A stretch of 5,424 nucleotides of DNA from Actinomycetes bacterium (GTDB taxonomy: Bacteria > Actinomycetota > Actinomycetes > S36-B12 > UBA5976), in the NCBI GenBank assembly GCA_021784375.1, contig JAJXSV010000177.1, forward strand, positions 1 to 5,424. The letters are read 5' to 3'. This document shows positions 1-5,424 of this stretch, in pieces. The notes below the pieces were generated by a model. It was not told where the DNA came from, made no database searches, and was given only the letters and a program-made list of their open reading frames with translations. Both the position numbers and the translations under genes were made by a program. The first letter of the stretch is position 1; each line of letters opens with the position of its first letter.

Positions 1-1104
1 GGCCGTCAGCCAGGCCCGCATCTGCGCCTCGACCTCGCGCAATTGGGTGATCGGCACGAACTCGTGTGGCGTGTGGGCCAAGGCGGGATCGCCAGGGCCG
101 AAGTTCACGGCCGGGATGCCGAGGCCCGAGAAGCGTGCCACGTCGGTCCAGCCGTATTTCGGTCGGGCCACACCACCGGTCGTGGCGACGAAGGCCGCCG
201 CCGCGGGCAGCGCGAGTCCGGGCATGGCACCGTCGACCGCATCGATGACGGTGACCTCGAAGCCGGAGAACAGTTGGCGCAGGTGCTCCTCCGCCTGCGC
301 CCCGTTGCGGTCGGGGGCGTAGCGATGGTTCACCGTCACGACGGCCTGGTCCGGCACCACGTTGCCCGCCACGCCGCCCTTGATGAAGACCGCCTGCAGG
401 CCCTCGCGGTACTCCAGCCCATCGATCAACGGGCGCCTGGGCGTGTAGGCGTTGATGCGACTCAGGATCTCCGCTGTGGCGTGGATGGCGTTCTCACCCA
501 GCCAGGCACGCGCAGTGTGTGCTCGGCGCCCATGCGCGCGCACCTCGATGCGCATGCTCCCTTGGCACCCGGCCTCGATGACGCCACCGGACGGTTCCAT
601 GAGGATTGCGAAGTCGCCGACGAGCAGCCCGGGCTGGGACTCGGCAATGCGCTTGAGGCCGTTGCGGACCGCCTCCACCTCCTCGCACTCGTAGAAGACG
701 AAGGTGAGGTCGCGGTTGGGCTGGGCGAGGTCGTGCGCCAGCTTGAGTTGGACGGCAACCCCACCCTTCATGTCGCAGGCGCCCAGGCCGTAGATCCGGG
801 ACTCGGTGACCGTGCGGTCGCCCGCCGCATCCGCCACGGGCGCCTCGTCCCCCGGCTGCACCACACTGCTGCGATCGTTCCCGGAGGAGGGCACGGTGTC
901 GATGTGGCCGGCGATGATGACGCGCTCCGCCCGGCCGAGTTCGGTGCGCGCCACGATCGAGTGCCCGTCTCGCACCACCCGCAGGTGCGGGATCCCCCGC
1001 AGGGCGAGCTCGATGGTGTCGGCCAGCGTCGCCTCACTCCCCGACTCGCTGGCGGTCTCGATGAGCGTGCGGGTCAGGTCGACGATGTCGAGTGCGAGGT
1101 CCAT
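1..1104 (-). CDS. dapE: Succinyl-diaminopimelate desuccinylase, 3' end cut by window edge
   Basis: Hydrolyses N-succinyl-LL-2,6-diaminopimelate to succinate and LL-diaminopimelate in the cytoplasm, the last succinylase-branch step towards meso-DAP and lysine. The frame is open for 368 codons from the ATG at 1104-1102 to base 1 with no stop. The actinobacterial enzymes I know are about 354-369 aa, and the visible end (MRAWLTA) resembles their C-terminus, so only a few codons should be missing. M20 dizinc peptidase residues are present: H67 and D69 in GHIDTVP, D111 in ACDMKGG, the E141-E142 pair in YECEEVEA, E170 in MEPSGG, and H344 in AHTPHEF. H196 in [10 protein letters not shown] fits the dimerisation-domain histidine. 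GGVAGNVVP and [10 protein letters not shown] are also family signatures. It is divergent from dapD. No Shine-Dalgarno (SD) sequence is spaced properly before the ATG, so the start rests on homology and the message may be leaderless. Function is very likely. Confidence 0.96.
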   Translation of the reverse strand, partial: MDLALDIVDLTRTLIETASESGSEATLADTIELALRGIPHLRVVRDGHSIVARTELGRAERVIIAGHIDTVPSSGNDRSSVVQPGDEAPVADAAGDRTVTESRIYGLGACDMKGGVAVQLKLAHDLAQPNRDLTFVFYECEEVEAVRNGLKRIAESQPGLLVGDFAILMEPSGGVIEAGCQGSMRIEVRAHGRRAHTARAWLGENAIHATAEILSRINAYTPRRPLIDGLEYREGLQAVFIKGGVAGNVVPDQAVVTVNHRYAPDRNGAQAEEHLRQLFSGFEVTVIDAVDGAMPGLALPAAAAFVATTGGVARPKYGWTDVARFSGLGIPAVNFGPGDPALAHTPHEFVPITQLREVEAQMRAWLTA

Positions 1105-1120
1105 GGGGCAAGCGTGCCCC
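1105..1120. repeat. Perfect 6-bp inverted repeat abutting the dapE start codon
   Basis: GGGGCA (1105-1110), loop AGCG (1111-1114), TGCCCC (1115-1120) is a perfect stem of six mostly G:C pairs with a 4-nt loop. It touches the dapE ATG at 1104-1102. If dapE mRNA starts upstream, this hairpin would sit directly on the start codon; if the message is leaderless, it would be a DNA-level feature overlapping the promoter, perhaps an operator. The structure is seen; a role is speculative. Confidence 0.55.
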
Positions 1121-1155
1121 AGAGGGGGGATTCGATCCAAGGCGGTGGCGCTGGG

Positions 1156-1161
1156 TAGCGT
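1156..1161 (+). promoter_or_regulatory. Candidate -10 element for dapD (leaderless geometry)
   Basis: TAGCGT matches the TANNNT -10 pattern of actinobacterial housekeeping promoters. Seven bases lie between it and the dapD ATG, so transcription would begin at or within a base of the start codon. The only SD-like string nearby, GGGTAG at 1153-1158, is about 10 nt from the ATG and overlaps this hexamer, which favours the promoter reading. The -35 is weak, so this stays a prediction. Confidence 0.35.
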
Positions 1162-1168
1162 TCGTGGC

Positions 1169-2080
1169 ATGACCTCTGCTGCAGCCCTCGGCCTCGCCAC
1201 CTTCTCCGGCGACACCCTGCTCGACGTCTGGTTCCCTCGTCCCGTGCTGGGCACGCAACCGGCCGATGTCGCGGAACTCGAGCACGCGGCGCGCCATGAC
1301 GCCCTGCGCGACGTCCGCATCTCCGTGGTCACCGTGGTGATTGACGACCTCGATGCCGCACCTAAGGATGCTGCGGACGTGTACCTGCGCCTGCACCTGC
1401 TCTCGCATCGCCTGGTGAGGCCGCGCACCATCAACCTCACGGGCGTCTTCGGCCTGCTCACGAACGTCGTCTGGACCTCCCTCGGTCCGGTGGCCGTCGA
1501 AGCCATCACCGAGGTGCGGCTGCGCGCGCGCAGCCGCGGCATCGAGTTCCAGGTGTTCGGGATCGACAAGTTCCCGCGCATGGTCGACTACGTGGTGCCC
1601 ACCGGTGTGCGCATCGCCGACGCCGACCGCGTGCGCCTGGGCGCCCATCTGGCCGAGGGCACCACGGTCATGCACGAGGGCTTCGTGAACTTCAACGCCG
1701 GCACGCTGGGGACGTCGATGGTGGAGGGCCGCATCTCGCAGGGAGTCGTCGTCGGCAACGGCTCGGACATCGGCGGTGGCTCATCCATCATGGGCACCCT
1801 CTCCGGTGGTGGCCAGGAGGTCATCAGCATCGGCGAGGGCTGTCTGATCGGTGCCAACGCGGGCGTGGGGATCTCCCTCGGCGACGGTTCGGTCGTCGAG
1901 GCCGGCACGTACATCACGGCCGGGTCCAAGCTCACACTCCCCGACGGCGAGGTCGTGAAGGGACGCGAACTGTCCGGCGTCCCCAACATGCTGTTCTGGC
2001 GGAACTCGGTCACCGGCGCCCTCGAGGCCAAGCCGCGCAAGGGCACCTGGGGTGGCCTGAACGCCGCCCTGCACGCATGA
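1169..2080 (+). CDS. dapD: 2,3,4,5-tetrahydropyridine-2,6-dicarboxylate N-succinyltransferase
   Basis: Transfers succinyl from succinyl-CoA to tetrahydrodipicolinate, giving N-succinyl-2-amino-6-oxopimelate, the committed step of the succinylase branch. The 303-aa product is close to the mycobacterial enzyme (about 317 aa). An N-terminal alpha/beta domain (about residues 1-120) precedes a left-handed parallel beta-helix with hexapeptide repeats (about 145-260). Strong signatures are [10 protein letters not shown] (172-181), MVEGRIS (184-190), IMGTLSGGG (207-215) and [13 protein letters not shown] (228-240). E186 in MVEGRIS aligns with the glutamate proposed as catalytic in the M. tuberculosis enzyme. 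The family normally acts as a trimer. The frame is open upstream to 806, but that part lies antisense over dap[13 protein letters not shown] at 1169 fits family N-termini. The stop overlaps the next gene's ATG in ATGA, implying an operon with translational coupling. Confidence 0.97.
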   Translation: MTSAAALGLATFSGDTLLDVWFPRPVLGTQPADVAELEHAARHDALRDVRISVVTVVIDDLDAAPKDAADVYLRLHLLSHRLVRPRTINLTGVFGLLTNVVWTSLGPVAVEAITEVRLRARSRGIEFQVFGIDKFPRMVDYVVPTGVRIADADRVRLGAHLAEGTTVMHEGFVNFNAGTLGTSMVEGRISQGVVVGNGSDIGGGSSIMGTLSGGGQEVISIGEGCLIGANAGVGISLGDGSVVEAGTYITAGSKLTLPDGEVVKGRELSGVPNMLFWRNSVTGALEAKPRKGTWGGLNAALHA

Positions 2081-2688
2081 CCGTGCCCCGCGTGAACGCG
2101 GTCTGCGTCTTCTGCTCCTCGAGCAACAGCATCGACGAGCGCTACCTCCGCCTCGCCGCGGAGCTCGGAAGTGCCTTGGCACACAACGGGATCTCACTGG
2201 TGACCGGTGGCGGCAGCGTGTCCATGATGGGCGCGGTGGCACGGGCTGCGCGCGCCTCCGGTGGCCACACCGTCGGCGTCATCCCGCAGGCGCTGGTCGA
2301 CATGGAGGTCGCCGACCATGACGCCGACGAACTCGTGGTCACCGACGACATGCGCACCCGCAAGGCCGAGATGGATCGTCGCTCCGAAGCCTTCATCGCG
2401 CTGCCCGGCGGAATCGGCACCCTGGAGGAGCTCACCGAGGTGTGGACCGCGTCCGCCCTCGGCATGCATGACAAGCCCGTCATCGTGGTGGATCCCTGGG
2501 GCGACTACTCGCACCTGCACGCACTCATCGACCACCTCGTGTCCGCGGGCTTCGTGCGGGCCGAGGCGGCCCGGGCCATCCACTGGGTGACGGGCATCGA
2601 CGCTGCGCTGGAACGCATCAGCACGCACCTGGAGCAGCGCGAGGGCCCCGCCGCGCATGCGGACGAGGCCCTCGAGTCGAGCGGTTGA
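2077..2688 (+). CDS. LOG-family protein (TIGR00730), probable nucleoside 5'-monophosphate phosphoribohydrolase
   Basis: LOG enzymes cleave cytokinin riboside 5'-monophosphates, and often AMP-type substrates, to free base and ribose 5-phosphate; bacterial substrates are often unproven. The 203-aa protein has a Rossmann-like core: AVCVFCSSS near the N-terminus, the phosphate-binding GGGSVSMMG (44-52), MRTRKAEM (92-99) with the likely catalytic R95, and the hallmark PGGIGTLEE (110-118), where E117 or E118 would be the catalytic glutamate. [12 protein letters not shown] (131-142) is also typical. About 20 residues at the C-terminus look unconserved and polar. The ATG overlaps the dapD stop by 4 nt and has no SD of its own, suggesting coupled translation; in-frame GTG codons at 2083 and 2092 are alternatives. 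A LOG gene also lies near dapD/dapE in M. tuberculosis (Rv1205). Family is sure, substrate is not. Confidence 0.92.
   Translation: MTVPRVNAVCVFCSSSNSIDERYLRLAAELGSALAHNGISLVTGGGSVSMMGAVARAARASGGHTVGVIPQALVDMEVADHDADELVVTDDMRTRKAEMDRRSEAFIALPGGIGTLEELTEVWTASALGMHDKPVIVVDPWGDYSHLHALIDHLVSAGFVRAEAARAIHWVTGIDAALERISTHLEQREGPAAHADEALESSG
2641..2673. terminator. Candidate bidirectional terminator hairpin in the 3' end of the LOG gene, downstream of gltA
   Basis: GAGGGCC (2641-2647) pairs perfectly with GGCCCTC (2667-2673). Inside it, CCGC (2651-2654) pairs with GCGG (2659-2662) around a GCAT loop, giving a long, very GC-rich two-part hairpin. Read leftwards it begins 16 nt after the gltA stop, where a terminator is expected; read rightwards it lies 12 nt before the LOG stop. 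No T-tract follows on either strand, so it would be a tail-less type sometimes proposed for high-GC actinobacteria. It also encodes LOG residues, so codon choice could explain part of it. Confidence 0.35.
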
Positions 2689-2689
2689 C

Positions 2690-3973
2690 CTAGCGCTGTG
2701 CGATCGGCACGTAGTCGCGTTGGGGCACGCCGACGTACACCTGGCGCGGACGACCGATCTTGGTGGTCGGGTCCTCGATCATCTCGCGCCACTGGGCGAT
2801 CCAGCCGGGCAGGCGGCCGAGCGCGAACAGCACGGTGAACATCTGCGTCGGGAAGCCGAGGGCCTTGTAGATGAGTCCGGTGTAGAAGTCGACGTTCGGG
2901 TACAGCTTGCGCGAGATGAAGTACTCATCGTTGAGCGCAGCCTCTTCGAGGTGCTTGGCGATGGCGAACAACGGATCGTCGATCTTCAGCGCGGTGAGCA
3001 CATCGTCCGCTGCCTGCTTGGCGATACGTGCGCGGGGATCGAAGTTCTTGTAGACGCGGTGTCCGAAGCCCATGAGCTTGATGCCGTCATCCTTGTTCTT
3101 GACCTTCTGGATGAAGGTCTCGGCGCTCATGCCCGAGGCGTGGATCTCCTCCAACATCTCCAGCACTGCCTGGTTCGCACCACCATGCAGCGGGCCGAAG
3201 AGCGCGTTGATGCCGGCGGAGACCGAGGCGAACATGTTCGCATGCGACGAGCCGACCAATCGGACGGTCGAGGTCGAGCAGTTCTGCTCGTGATCGGCAT
3301 GCAGGATGAAGAGCTGGTCGAGGGCCTTCACTGCGATCGGATTGGCGTAGTACTCGGCGGCGGGCACCGCGAAGGTCATGCGCAGGAAGTTCTCGACCAG
3401 GCCCAGGTGGTTCTTGGGGTAGGCGTGCGGCTGGCCGACGCTCTTCTTGTAGGCAAGGGCCGCCAGCGTCGGCACCTTCGCCAGCAGGCGGATCGTCGAG
3501 CGGTGGACGTGGTCGGGGTTGAAGGGGTCCATCGAGTCCTGGAAGAAGGTGGACAGCGCGGACACCGCGGAGGACAGCACGGGCATGGGGTGCGCGTTCG
3601 ACGGGAAGGCGTCGAAGAGGTGACGCATCTCCTCGTGCACCATGGTGTGTTCCTTGATGTTCTGCTCGAAGGCCGCGAACTGCGCGGCCGTCGGCAGGTC
3701 CCCGTAGATGAGCATGTACACGACTTCGTAGAACGTCGACCGCTCAGCCAACTGCTCGATGGGGTATCCGCGGTAGCGCAGGATGCCCGCGTCGCCGTCG
3801 ATGTAGGTGATGGACGACTCGCAGGACGCCGTGTTCATGAAGCCGGTGTCGAGTGTGACGTGCCCGGTCCGGTTCAACAGCGAGTTGATCTCCAAGCCGG
3901 AGCTGCCGACCGTCGACGGGTGGACGGTGAGGTCGATCTCCCCGTTGGGGTAGCGAAGGGCGTAGTCGGACAT
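2690..3973 (-). CDS. gltA: Citrate synthase (GltA type)
   Basis: Condenses acetyl-CoA with oxaloacetate to citrate, the entry step of the TCA cycle. The 427-aa product has the usual length of type II bacterial enzymes, including an N-terminal beta-rich stretch (about 1-45) with IDLTVHPSTVGSSGLEI, absent from the shorter type I forms. The active site is intact: HADHEQNCSTSTVRLVGS with H228, PLHGGANQA with H263, MGFGHRVYKNFDPR with H305, and PNVDFYTG with D362; H263, H305 and D362 fit the catalytic triad of the E. coli enzyme. The region around the NADH-linked E. coli Cys206 reads AVPAAEYYANP, without a cysteine, so E. coli-style NADH control cannot be assumed. An SD sequence, GGGAG at 3983-3979, lies 5 nt before the ATG. 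The start is 30 nt after the dapC stop, so co-transcription is likely; the 3' end meets the LOG gene. Confidence 0.98.
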   Translation of the reverse strand: MSDYALRYPNGEIDLTVHPSTVGSSGLEINSLLNRTGHVTLDTGFMNTASCESSITYIDGDAGILRYRGYPIEQLAERSTFYEVVYMLIYGDLPTAAQFAAFEQNIKEHTMVHEEMRHLFDAFPSNAHPMPVLSSAVSALSTFFQDSMDPFNPDHVHRSTIRLLAKVPTLAALAYKKSVGQPHAYPKNHLGLVENFLRMTFAVPAAEYYANPIAVKALDQLFILHADHEQNCSTSTVRLVGSSHANMFASVSAGINALFGPLHGGANQAVLEMLEEIHASGMSAETFIQKVKNKDDGIKLMGFGHRVYKNFDPRARIAKQAADDVLTALKIDDPLFAIAKHLEEAALNDEYFISRKLYPNVDFYTGLIYKALGFPTQMFTVLFALGRLPGWIAQWREMIEDPTTKIGRPRQVYVGVPQRDYVPIAQR

Positions 3974-3978
3974 GTCGG

Positions 3979-3983
3979 CTCCC
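3979..3983 (-). promoter_or_regulatory. Ribosome binding site of gltA
   Basis: On the minus strand GGGAG is followed by the 5-nt spacer CCGAC and then the gltA ATG at 3973-3971. It is the clearest SD in the window and supports this start codon. Confidence 0.6.
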
Positions 3984-4000
3984 GTGCGGTAGGTGAATCA

Positions 4001-4006
4001 AAACTA
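4001..4006 (-). promoter_or_regulatory. Weak candidate -10 for gltA overlapping the dapC stop
   Basis: On the minus strand TAGTTT, which includes the dapC TAG stop, fits TANNNT and would give a leader of about 20 nt containing the gltA SD. The region 17-18 nt upstream has no recognisable -35 element. It sits in the AT-richest short stretch of the dapC-gltA gap. gltA may instead depend wholly on read-through from fdxA-dapC. Confidence 0.2.
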
Positions 4007-5170
4007 GTGGTCGGCGCGGAGGCGCGGCATGTGGCTTTGGGCCAATCTCTCCGCCGCGGTGCCGATCGCCGCATCGCTGCCGGTGAGCGCGATGCGGACA
4101 TGCTGCCGGCCGGCGGTGCCGTAGAACTCGCCGGGCGCGGCCAGGATGCCGAGGTCGGCGAGGCGCCCGAGCGTGGCCCAGCAGTCCTCGCCCAGCGTCA
4201 CCCAGAGGTACAGCCCCGCCTCCGAGCCGTCGACGGTGAAGCCGGCCGCCTCGAGGGCGCTGCGCAGCACCTGGCGGCGCGCGCCATAGCGCACTCGCTG
4301 CTCGGCGACGTGGTCGTCGTCCGCATAGGCGGCGGCCATCGCCGCCTGCACGGGTAGGGGCACCATGAAGCCCGAGTGCTTGCGGATGTCGAGCAGGGAC
4401 CGGATGCGTCCCGCGTCGCCCGTGATGAAGGCCCCGCGGTAGCCAGCGAGGTTCGAGCGCTTGGACAGGGAGTGCACCGCGAGCAGGCCGTGGTGTGCGT
4501 CCGGGCCGCTGCCGCAGACCTCGGGGTGCAGCAGCGAGATGGGTTCGGCCTCCCAGCCCAACTCGATGTAGCACTCATCGTTGACGATGAGGATCCCGTG
4601 TTGACGGCCCCAATCGACGATCCCGCGCAAGGCTGCCCGCGTGAGCACGCGCCCGGTCGGGTTCGAGGGCGAGTTCAGCCACACCATGCCCAGTTCGCGC
4701 CCGCTGGCCTCGACGCGCACGAGCAGGTCCTCGAGTTGGTCGACGCCGTCCGCGGCCACCACCGACGCCCCCACCAGGCGCGCACCGATGTCGTAGGTCG
4801 GGTACGCGATGGCGGGGATGGCGATGACGTCGCGGGCGCCGAGCCCGAGTTGGAAGGGGAGCATGGCCACCAGTTCCTTGGAACCGATGGTGGGCAGCAC
4901 GGCGTCCGCCGATGCTGCGACGCCGAGACGCCGTCGCAGCCATGCCGCGATCGCCTCACGGAGCGCGGCAGTACCCCACACCGTCGGGTAGCCCGGGGCA
5001 TCCGCTGCCTGCCGCAGGGCCTCCTGGACCACTGGCGGCGTGGCATCCACGGGCGTGCCGATGGAGAGGTCGATCAGCCCCTGGGCGGCCGCCCGCTCCT
5101 TGAACGGCAACAGGCGATCCCACGGGAATTCCGGCAGCGATCGCCCATCCGGCCGAGTGGGAGTGCTCAC
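4004..5170 (-). CDS. dapC: N-succinyl-LL-diaminopimelate aminotransferase, PLP-dependent
   Basis: Transfers the amino group of glutamate to N-succinyl-2-amino-6-oxopimelate, making N-succinyl-LL-diaminopimelate, the step between DapD and DapE. The product is 388 aa from the GTG at 5170-5168. It is a fold-type I class I/II aminotransferase: GTPVDATPP near residue 38, NSPSNPTG with N170, VNDECYIELGW with D198 and Y201, SLSKRSNLAGYRG with PLP lysine K237, and HVRIAL with R359 for substrate carboxylate. The SLPEFPWDRL N-terminus and DECYxELGW are typical of actinobacterial DapC. The frame is open upstream to 5287, but that part overlaps the ferredoxin gene and looks like noise; the GTG lies 10 nt after the ferredoxin stop, with only a weak GGA before it. 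A ferredoxin-dapC pair is conserved in mycobacteria (Rv1177-Rv1178), which supports DapC over other aminotransferases. Confidence 0.94.
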   Translation of the reverse strand: MSTPTRPDGRSLPEFPWDRLLPFKERAAAQGLIDLSIGTPVDATPPVVQEALRQAADAPGYPTVWGTAALREAIAAWLRRRLGVAASADAVLPTIGSKELVAMLPFQLGLGARDVIAIPAIAYPTYDIGARLVGASVVAADGVDQLEDLLVRVEASGRELGMVWLNSPSNPTGRVLTRAALRGIVDWGRQHGILIVNDECYIELGWEAEPISLLHPEVCGSGPDAHHGLLAVHSLSKRSNLAGYRGAFITGDAGRIRSLLDIRKHSGFMVPLPVQAAMAAAYADDDHVAEQRVRYGARRQVLRSALEAAGFTVDGSEAGLYLWVTLGEDCWATLGRLADLGILAAPGEFYGTAGRQHVRIALTGSDAAIGTAAERLAQSHMPRLRADH

Positions 5171-5180
5171 TGGGTCCGGA

Positions 5181-5424
5181 CTAGTGCGACTGCGGGGGCA
5201 ATGCGGCAACCATGGGCGCGTCGAAGGACTGCGCACCCATCTTGGCCGCGCCACCCGGCGAGCCGATCTCGGCGAAGAAGTCCACATTCGCCTTGGTGAA
5301 TTCCGCCTGGTCGGCCGGAACGTCGTCCTCGTAGAAGATCGCCTCGACGGGGCACACCGGCTCGCAGGCGCCGCAGTCGACGCACTCGTCGGCCTGGATG
5401 TAGAGCATGCGGTCGCCTTCGTAG
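5181..5424 (-). CDS. fdxA: Seven-iron (3Fe-4S/4Fe-4S) ferredoxin, 5' end outside the window
   Basis: A small soluble electron carrier, called FdxA or FdxC in actinobacteria. About 80 codons are visible, ending at the TAG at 5183-5181; the frame runs off the right edge as [18 protein letters not shown]. The complete C-x2-C-x2-C-x3-CP motif lies in [15 protein letters not shown] (codons from 5384 to about 5340). By family knowledge the missing N-terminal part of about 25-30 residues should hold the other cysteine motif. The internal ATG at 5408-5406 is not the start, because YEGDRMLYI matches the middle of intact ferredoxins of about 107 aa. The tail, with [16 protein letters not shown] and a final LPPQSH, is also typical. 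The gene is 10 nt upstream of dapC on the same strand and probably heads that transcript. Its redox partner cannot be told from here. Confidence 0.93.
   Translation of the reverse strand, partial: YEGDRMLYIQADECVDCGACEPVCPVEAIFYEDDVPADQAEFTKANVDFFAEIGSPGGAAKMGAQSFDAPMVAALPPQSH

Larger units (their letters stand above)
1105..1168. promoter_or_regulatory. Divergent dapE/dapD control region
   Basis: This 64-bp gap separates the two divergent start codons and must hold control signals for both unless transcription enters from further inside either gene. Going rightwards, TAGCGT at 1156-1161 fits the actinobacterial -10 pattern TANNNT and ends 7 nt before the dapD ATG, the geometry of a leaderless transcript. 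No strong -35 is seen; TTCGAT at 1131-1136 is a weak candidate with a long spacer. Going leftwards, CACGCT (1116-1111) is a poor -10 ending 6 nt before the dapE ATG, with TTGGAT (1140-1135) 18 nt upstream as a possible -35. Neither gene has a well-placed SD. A short imperfect dyad, GGAT-TCG-ATCC, lies at 1128-1138. All promoter calls here are inference from pattern matching. Confidence 0.5.

Noticed and set aside
43..1158. Open frame of 371 codons on the plus strand, antisense to dapE
   Set aside because: It mirrors dapE, is rich in Arg, Gly, Val and His, and has no domain. DapE is supported by a full set of metal ligands, so this is a shadow frame.
806..1168. 121-codon N-terminal extension of the dapD frame
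   Set aside because: It is antisense to dapE and would give a DapD far longer than any known; the sequence is Ser/Arg/Ala-rich noise. The ATG at 1169 gives the normal length and N-terminus.
2120..2235. GGGSVSMMG in the LOG protein differs from the commoner GGGxxGxMG
   Set aside because: From memory, actinobacterial relatives such as the M. tuberculosis protein carry a similar GGGxVSxMG form, so this looks like a subfamily feature and not a damaged site.
1034..2242. Several minus-strand frames of 150-213 codons opposite dapD and the start of the LOG gene
   Set aside because: They overlap each other and strongly recognised plus-strand genes, and have no family motifs.
2657..4357. Open frame of 566 codons on the plus strand, antisense to gltA and the end of dapC
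   Set aside because: It lies wholly opposite genes with intact active-site motifs. Its translation is low-complexity, rich in Val, Gly, Arg, Asp and Glu, with no recognisable domain, as expected for an antisense frame of a GC-rich gene with G/C third positions. The ATG at 2657 lies inside the LOG gene with no SD.
4003..5186. ACTAGT at both the dapC and fdxA stop codons (4003-4008 and 5180-5185)
   Set aside because: Both genes end in a His codon CAC followed by TAG and T, which creates the same palindrome. Two 6-bp matches need no repeat or recombination explanation.
5171..5287. 39-codon N-terminal extension of the dapC frame to the ATG at 5287
   Set aside because: It overlaps the clear ferredoxin C-terminus in another frame and reads as Arg/Pro/Ser-rich noise. 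The GTG at 5170 directly precedes the family-like N-terminus.
4376..5299. Open frame of 307 codons on the plus strand, antisense to dapC and fdxA
   Set aside because: No domain, composition typical of an antisense shadow, and it overlaps two well-supported genes.
1..5424. Mobile elements, CRISPR arrays, tRNA or rRNA genes, prophage or toxin-antitoxin genes
   Set aside because: Nearly every base lies in a recognised housekeeping gene. I saw no transposase motifs, spaced direct repeats, tRNA-like sequence or composition break.

Overview
The window reads as high-GC actinobacterial chromosome carrying housekeeping genes with almost no spacer DNA. The protein families point to Actinomycetota: an actinobacterial-type DapD, a seven-iron ferredoxin next to DapC (the fdxC-dapC pairing of mycobacteria and corynebacteria), a GltA-type citrate synthase, and a LOG-family protein beside dapD/dapE, as in the mycobacterial dapD-dapE-LOG neighbourhood. 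I cannot fix the genus. There is no sign of mobile DNA, CRISPR, tRNA or rRNA.

Layout: (1) 1-1104, minus strand, dapE, running off the left edge and lacking at most its last few codons. (2) 1105-1168, a 64-bp divergent intergenic region holding a perfect inverted repeat against the dapE start codon and a plausible leaderless-type promoter for dapD. (3) 1169-2080, plus strand, dapD. (4) 2077-2688, plus strand, a LOG-family gene whose ATG overlaps the dapD stop. (5) 2690-3973, minus strand, gltA, convergent with the LOG gene with one base between the stop codons. A nested inverted repeat in the last codons of the LOG gene may serve as a terminator. (6) 4004-5170, minus strand, dapC. (7) 5181-5424, minus strand, the C-terminal part of a ferredoxin gene whose start lies beyond the right edge. 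The minus-strand genes fdxA, dapC and gltA have gaps of 10 and 30 nt and could be one operon.

How it works together: DapD, DapC and DapE are the three consecutive enzymes of the succinylase branch from tetrahydrodipicolinate to LL-diaminopimelate, which feeds lysine and peptidoglycan. DapD uses succinyl-CoA, DapC uses glutamate as amino donor and DapE releases succinate, so citrate synthase in the same cluster is metabolically consistent. The LOG protein and ferredoxin have no obvious role in that pathway, but both are known neighbours of dap genes in actinobacteria.

I found no convincing undescribed system. The most useful second looks are the divergent dapE/dapD control region, the terminator-like structure between the LOG gene and gltA, and the LOG-dapD coupling. 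The many long antisense reading frames are best explained as high-GC shadows.
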